From Merluccius polli (Eukaryota; Chordata; Actinopteri; Gadiformes; Merlucciidae): a stretch of 64,000 nucleotides of DNA. The DNA lies in contig JAOPHQ010003991.1 in the NCBI GenBank assembly GCA_030340625.1, positions 152,501 to 216,500 on the forward strand, in the 5' to 3' direction. The position numbers and the translations under genes were made by a program. Positions 63,614 to 64,000 of this stretch are shown here, piece after piece. Positions within the stretch are counted from its first letter, which is position 1, and each line of letters opens with the position of its first letter. The notes under the pieces were generated by a model that was not told the DNA's origin, made no database searches, and worked only from the letters and a program-made list of their open reading frames with translations.

Positions 63614-63934
63614 ACACTTCCACCCATACAGCAAGCATCCAAGGTCCACAGCATAACAGGTAGGCGTCCTTGAGCAAGATGCCATAACCATACCTCCTAA
63701 TGATCAGAATCTGAATTCACTGTAAGTCACTTTGGATAAAAGTGTCTGCCTAAATGACTGCACACAGAGCGAGTGTCTGGTTACCTGCATGAAGATGGTC
63801 TGGGTCCGACCACAGAACTTCCCACAGGCCTCCTCCCCCGTGGTGGAGTAGATGATCCGATTGGCCGGGACCCGGGCATAGGCCACCCGCTTCTCCCCGC
63901 GCATCATCCAGATAATCACGTCTGGAAAGCTGTT
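44010..63934 (-). CDS. myof: myof, myoferlin, 3' part (31 exons, about 1284 residues to the stop)
   Basis: Spliced span; exons listed separately. The gene starts beyond the right edge; roughly 780 N-terminal residues of a protein of about 2060 are missing. Ferlins are tail-anchored multi-C2 proteins in calcium-triggered vesicle fusion and plasma-membrane repair. Visible in order: FerB end (63785-63934), DysF inner and outer repeats (57575-63196), C2D (55687-56461), C2E (53367-53815), C2F (50032-51366), C2G (44771-46731) and a single membrane segment (44283-44430), ending KIVKPFS. NPCKTMKFIVWRRFKW and LVPEHVETRTL fit myoferlin better than dysferlin. All exon phases fit except 51210-51366, which is one base too long and would give a stop in the next exon; this is either a sequence error or a disabling mutation. 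Confidence 0.9.
44283..44430 (-). CDS. myof: myof exon, membrane anchor
   Basis: Encodes RPDTSFFWFTNPCKTMKFIV and WRRFKW, then a hydrophobic helix (IFIMSIILLLVLLFLGILF) and YSLP. The positive residues before the helix face the cytosol in the tail-anchored ferlin topology. Donor gtagga. Confidence 0.95.
44570..44679 (-). CDS. myof: myof exon
   Basis: Encodes KVEMTLEIVEEKEMEEKPAG, then KGRDEPNMNPKLDPP plus two bases; donor gtgaga. Confidence 0.93.
44771..44967 (-). CDS. myof: myof exon
   Basis: Encodes TVELDLLHLIPPAKRPEKCG, then a variable stretch and SLFSQKSVRGWWPCLIEQDG; donor gtatgg, phase 0 end. Confidence 0.93.
45286..45345. repeat. poly-C followed by (CA)n
   Basis: 21 C then about 20 CA units, in the myof intron, followed by a LINE-tail-like end (AAAGCGCTAAATAAATGC). 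Confidence 0.93.
45640..45739 (-). CDS. myof: myof exon, C2G
   Basis: Encodes NRFWNLDKTEFRTPPKLIIQ, then IWDNDKFSLDDYL plus one base; the IWDNDKFSLDDYLG calcium loop of C2G. Donor gtgagt. Confidence 0.94.
45850..45991 (-). CDS. myof: myof exon, C2G
   Basis: Encodes WMPGMEQDKQKTDVHYRSLD, then GDGNFNWRFIFEFDYLPAEQ and LCLVSKK; donor gtaagt. Confidence 0.94.
46131..46245 (+). mobile_element. tRNA-derived SINE family B
   Basis: CCTGGCTCAACTGGCAGAGC (A-box), TACTGGTTCAGTTCCCACT (B-box), then CGGCTAAGAATGTATGTACT and GACGCTTTGGATAAAA. A partial relative lies at 49290-49415. Confidence 0.75.
46636..46731 (-). CDS. myof: myof exon, C2G
   Basis: Encodes CHLRAIIWNTTDVILDETSI, then TGENMSDIYVK; donor gtacat. 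Confidence 0.94.
47322..47410 (-). CDS. myof: myof exon
   Basis: Encodes GRIQMWVDIFPKSLGLPGPP, then FVIEPRKAK plus two bases; donor gtagga. Confidence 0.93.
48614..48751 (-). CDS. myof: myof exon
   Basis: Encodes ANMVAHQHLGPAKERLALHV, then LRNQGLVPEHVETRTLYSSY and QPTLSQ. Of two adjacent AGs only cagag before GCC keeps phase 0. LVPEHVETRTL is a myoferlin-like block. Confidence 0.92.
49083..49239 (-). CDS. myof: myof exon
   Basis: Encodes SGTNQWRDQLKPSQILQNVA, then KLRGMSPPVLQMDGSSLSFA and GKQYNLLDFGTQ; donor gttaac. Confidence 0.92.
49431..49546. repeat. 29-bp tandem repeat, four copies
   Basis: Unit built of CTAAAATACAAACAAACAAA and TACACCAAG, four near-identical copies directly after a SINE B-like 3' end. 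Confidence 0.85.
50032..50202 (-). CDS. myof: myof exon, C2F
   Basis: Encodes TFEISCFLPHDKDLKIAVYD, then FDLLSRDEKVGETIIDLENR and LLSRFSSYCGLPQSYC; donor gtaagc. Confidence 0.94.
50381..50472 (-). CDS. myof: myof exon, C2F
   Basis: Encodes CDPYIKIHLGRKRVDDRENY, then KPNTLNPEFG plus two bases; donor gtaaga. Carries the C2F Asp-Pro-Tyr motif. Confidence 0.94.
50837..51195. mobile_element. inverted-repeat element, copy 2, next to a myof splice donor
   Basis: Ends AGGGCTTGTACAT and ATGTACAAGCCCT; internal text matches copy 1 at 20178-20486. Its right end is 14 bases from the donor of the exon at 51210. Confidence 0.8.
51210..51366 (-). CDS. myof: myof exon, C2F start, with one-base frameshift
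   Basis: Left part reads GSFRVYPLYDDPGMAAPPRQ and FRELPESGP; right part reads QECLVRIYVVRCIDLQPKDN and NGL, but one frame over. The exon is 157 bases, while both flanking junctions are phase 0 and need a multiple of three (156). The extra base is around 51276-51283. Followed through, the shifted frame meets TAA early in the next exon. Donor gtgggg, with a mobile element starting 14 bases beyond it. Confidence 0.9.
52425..52553 (-). CDS. myof: myof exon
   Basis: Encodes VYDCELEEVPEFCGLTDFCS, then TFKLQRGKMEDEDEDPSIVG and EFK; 43 codons, donor gttcaa, which is weaker than the others. Confidence 0.9.
52562..52648. repeat. (CA)n compound microsatellite
   Basis: CA with CGCA and TACA variants, 8 bases upstream of the myof exon ending at 52553. 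Confidence 0.9.
52739..52837 (-). CDS. myof: myof exon
   Basis: Encodes QEDTVDWWSKFYASLGDREK, then CGPYLQKGYDTLQ; 33 codons, donor gtgcag. Confidence 0.93.
52947..52961 (-). CDS. myof: myof 15-base microexon
   Basis: Encodes INEEK between acceptor tacacag and donor gtagtt, phase 0 at both ends. Its acidic sequence corresponds to the EKEEE stretch before the conserved VDWWSKF of myoferlin. Confidence 0.75.
53057..53127 (-). CDS. myof: myof exon
   Basis: Encodes AMISATPGDVVITIEDRPIL plus SAE; acidic linker; 71 bases, donor gtaaat. Confidence 0.88.
53150..53341. repeat. (GTGA)n(GT)n(GAGT)n(GA)n compound repeat
   Basis: Four simple repeats back to back occupy nearly the whole intron between the myof exons at 53127 and 53367. 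Confidence 0.92.
53367..53532 (-). CDS. myof: myof exon, C2E
   Basis: Encodes LLPKQEMYTPPIILKVVDHR, then PFGRKPVVGQCTVDSLEEYR and CDPSLNNNEMVMSAK; donor gtaacc, one base of Met left over. Confidence 0.92.
53654..53815 (-). CDS. myof: myof exon, C2E
   Basis: Encodes VLTWGLRNMKTYQLASVSSP, then SLVVECGGEIVQTAVIRNFK and PNFPGSVLLLKV; donor gtaacg. Confidence 0.93.
53838..54010. mobile_element. LINE-tail-like fish repeat
   Basis: TCCATTTTATTTGTGTAGCC, CTCAAAGGGCTTTATGAC and AAGAAAAAACTCCC are common wording of a widespread fish repeat. Recalled, not searched. Confidence 0.55.
54385..54486 (-). CDS. myof: myof exon
   Basis: Encodes MNEGDIPLLPPMKNDTLFMV, then PQGIRPVVQLTAIE; 34 codons, donor gtaaac. 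The sequence matches the block preceding C2E in myoferlin. Confidence 0.93.
54640..54735. repeat. CTTC/CCTC-rich polypyrimidine stretch
   Basis: Degenerate TTCC/CCTC repeats in the myof intron between exons 54486 and 54815. Confidence 0.85.
54815..54973 (-). CDS. myof: myof exon
   Basis: Encodes GRDEPMGYCTCPPIVKLNSG, then VAITPKLLWFPVTKKGRSAG and QMLVAAELLLKDG; 53 codons, donor gtgacg. Confidence 0.92.
55018..55530 (-). mobile_element. SINE family A interrupted by a MITE
   Basis: SINE halves: GGCATTTATCCAAAGTGATT (from 55018) and AGGGTATCTTGCATCAGAAG to GGACATTGGGGGGATCGAAC (about 55470-55527). Confidence 0.65.
55064..55449. mobile_element. MITE with AAGTGGATGTAGACAACTTTT-type ends
   Basis: Left end AAGTGGATGTAGACAACTTT and right end AAAGTTGTCTACTTCCACTT are near-perfect inverted repeats; 386 bp, no transposase frame, no clear target duplication. 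Confidence 0.75.
55687..55868 (-). CDS. myof: myof exon, C2D
   Basis: Encodes DPYVHVSFLNVSKTTEVVKS, then NLNPTWDQTLIFEDVEIYGD and PPSVVMELYDSDQV; completes C2D with calcium-loop Asp residues. Donor gtgcgt. Confidence 0.94.
56228..56285 (+). mobile_element. LINE/SINE 3' tail
   Basis: CTGTGAAGCACTTTGGGCCA to GGTGCTATATAAATACAG; the same tail type as at 16598 and 21160. Confidence 0.55.
56384..56461 (-). CDS. myof: myof exon, C2D
   Basis: Encodes CYRYHLRVYVYQAKNLCAMD, then KDSFS; first strands of C2D with loop-1 Asp residues; donor gtaatt. Confidence 0.93.
56839..56926 (-). CDS. myof: myof exon
   Basis: Encodes GVDVDEKASKADATKLFGAN, then TPNVSCSFS plus one base; donor gtaagt. Linker before C2D. 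Confidence 0.9.
57575..57739 (-). CDS. myof: myof exon, DysF domain end
   Basis: Encodes DDWEYSSLIGWKFHRKERSS, then DMFRRRRRRRKMAPSDHMGA and SAIFRLEGAL; 55 codons, donor gtgggt. Confidence 0.92.
58019..58158 (-). CDS. myof: myof exon, DysF domain
   Basis: Encodes WEYGITIPPENKPKSWVAAE, then KMYHVHRRKRLVRPRRR and MDAVVTTE; donor gtgagg. The next intron upstream holds the 52-bp minisatellite. Confidence 0.93.
58412..59815. repeat. 52-bp minisatellite, 27 copies
   Basis: Unit contains CCATGTCGTTACTAAGATCG, TCTCTATTTACTGGAGTAAT and AAGGTAACGTTG. The first CCATG is at 58412 and the last at 59764, exactly 26 periods apart. Copies differ by a few bases. In the myof intron between exons 58158 and 60179. 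Confidence 0.97.
60023..60120. repeat. 44-bp inverted repeat
   Basis: Arms 60023-60066 and 60077-60120, with mismatches only near GACGAGGTG/GACGATACG; both ends GGGATAATCCA-type. 59 bases from the myof exon at 60179. Confidence 0.85.
60179..60281 (-). CDS. myof: myof exon, DysF domain
   Basis: Encodes NGEQAQSPGEMDCPPGWMWE, then DEWSYDVNRAVDEN plus one base; donor gtagct. Confidence 0.93.
60731..61735. mobile_element. 1-kb hAT-like element with 8-bp target duplication
   Basis: Ends CAGTGGCGGATTAA and TTAATCCGCCCTTG; flanking duplication CCTACGTG at 60723-60730 and 61736-61743. Contains GGGCCCCTAGGCTA blocks near both ends and a 23-bp perfect internal inverted repeat (60866-60888 and 61523-61545). 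No transposase frame. Confidence 0.9.
61879..61993 (-). CDS. myof: myof exon, DysF domain
   Basis: Encodes LLTEADAGHTEFTDEVFQNE, then TRFPGGEWTPASEPYTDV; donor gtagga, phase 0 end. Confidence 0.93.
62420..62583 (-). CDS. myof: myof exon, DysF domain start
   Basis: Encodes YENQAKGIRSWGTTGLVGRH, then KFSDVTGKVKLKEERFMPPR and EWDWEGDWFFEPER, the W-rich DysF repeat; donor gtcagt, ending with TG of a Cys codon. Confidence 0.93.
63065..63196 (-). CDS. myof: myof exon
   Basis: Encodes YPMDKTQGLKIPVQLRVNMW, then LGLSAHEKKFNSFAEGNFGV and FAEM; phase 0, donor gtagct. Confidence 0.93.
63655..63762 (+). mobile_element. SINE family A 3' part
   Basis: ACAGGTAGGCGTCCTTGAGC, AAGATGCCATAACCATACCT and CACTTTGGATAAAAGTGTCT. 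It ends 23 bases from the myof exon at 63785. A second partial copy is at 62670-62745. Confidence 0.65.
63785..63934 (-). CDS. myof: myof exon, FerB region
   Basis: Encodes NSFPDVIIWMMRGEKRVAYA, then RVPANRIIYSTTGEEACGKF and CGRTQTIFMQ; 50 codons, phase 0, donor gtaacc. This is the WMLRGEKRVAYAR block of FerB. Confidence 0.93.
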
Positions 63935-64000
63935 CTGAGGCTGGAGCGATGGGCGACGTTGAAGTAAAAACAGTGAATGAATCCTGGGTTATCTACCAAC

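Overview
This window is ordinary vertebrate nuclear DNA, almost certainly from a ray-finned (teleost) fish. The evidence is three spliced protein genes with clear vertebrate orthologues, canonical GT-AG introns, fish-type tRNA-derived SINEs, hAT-like and other short terminal-inverted-repeat elements, LINE 3' tails, and very dense (CA)n, (GA)n and poly-G/poly-C tracts. I cannot name the species; the short-repeat density resembles what is known from cod-like fishes, but that is only an impression. I see no bacterial, phage, CRISPR or viral gene content.

All three genes are on the minus strand. From right to left, in the direction of transcription, they are: (1) the 3' part of myoferlin (myof), positions 63934 to 44010, 31 exons running from the FerB region through the DysF domains, C2D, C2E, C2F, C2G and the C-terminal membrane anchor; (2) an apparently complete poly(ADP-ribose) glycohydrolase (parg), 42568 to 11737, 17 coding exons that join in frame to 781 residues; (3) the 5' part of 2-oxoglutarate dehydrogenase-like (ogdhl), 7172 to 484, eight coding exons (400 residues), continuing beyond the left edge. 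Exon borders were set by reading each exon on the minus strand, requiring AG before and GT after, and checking that codon phase is kept from exon to exon. The check works throughout, except for one myof exon (51210-51366), which is one base too long and shifts the frame.

Non-coding layout: 7.5-8.1 kb is a GC-rich promoter-like region for ogdhl with a palindromic E-box. About 8.1-11.7 kb is the AT-rich intergenic space below parg. The parg introns (12-42 kb) are long and hold most of the transposon remnants, microsatellites and some unique stretches that could be regulatory. At 42.6-43.7 kb is the short gap between the myof polyadenylation signal and the parg start, with a CRE and a CCAAT box. 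The myof introns hold a 27-copy, 52-bp minisatellite inside a larger mobile element, a 1-kb hAT-like element, and an inverted-repeat element ending 14 bp from a splice donor.

The genes do not form one pathway: ogdhl is mitochondrial metabolism, parg is removal of nuclear and cytoplasmic poly(ADP-ribose), and myof is calcium-dependent membrane fusion and repair. Their adjacency is synteny, not an operon. I found no convincing new biological system. The points most worth a second look are the myof frameshift, the transposon beside the myof splice donor, the transposon-borne minisatellite and a perfect 85-bp palindrome.
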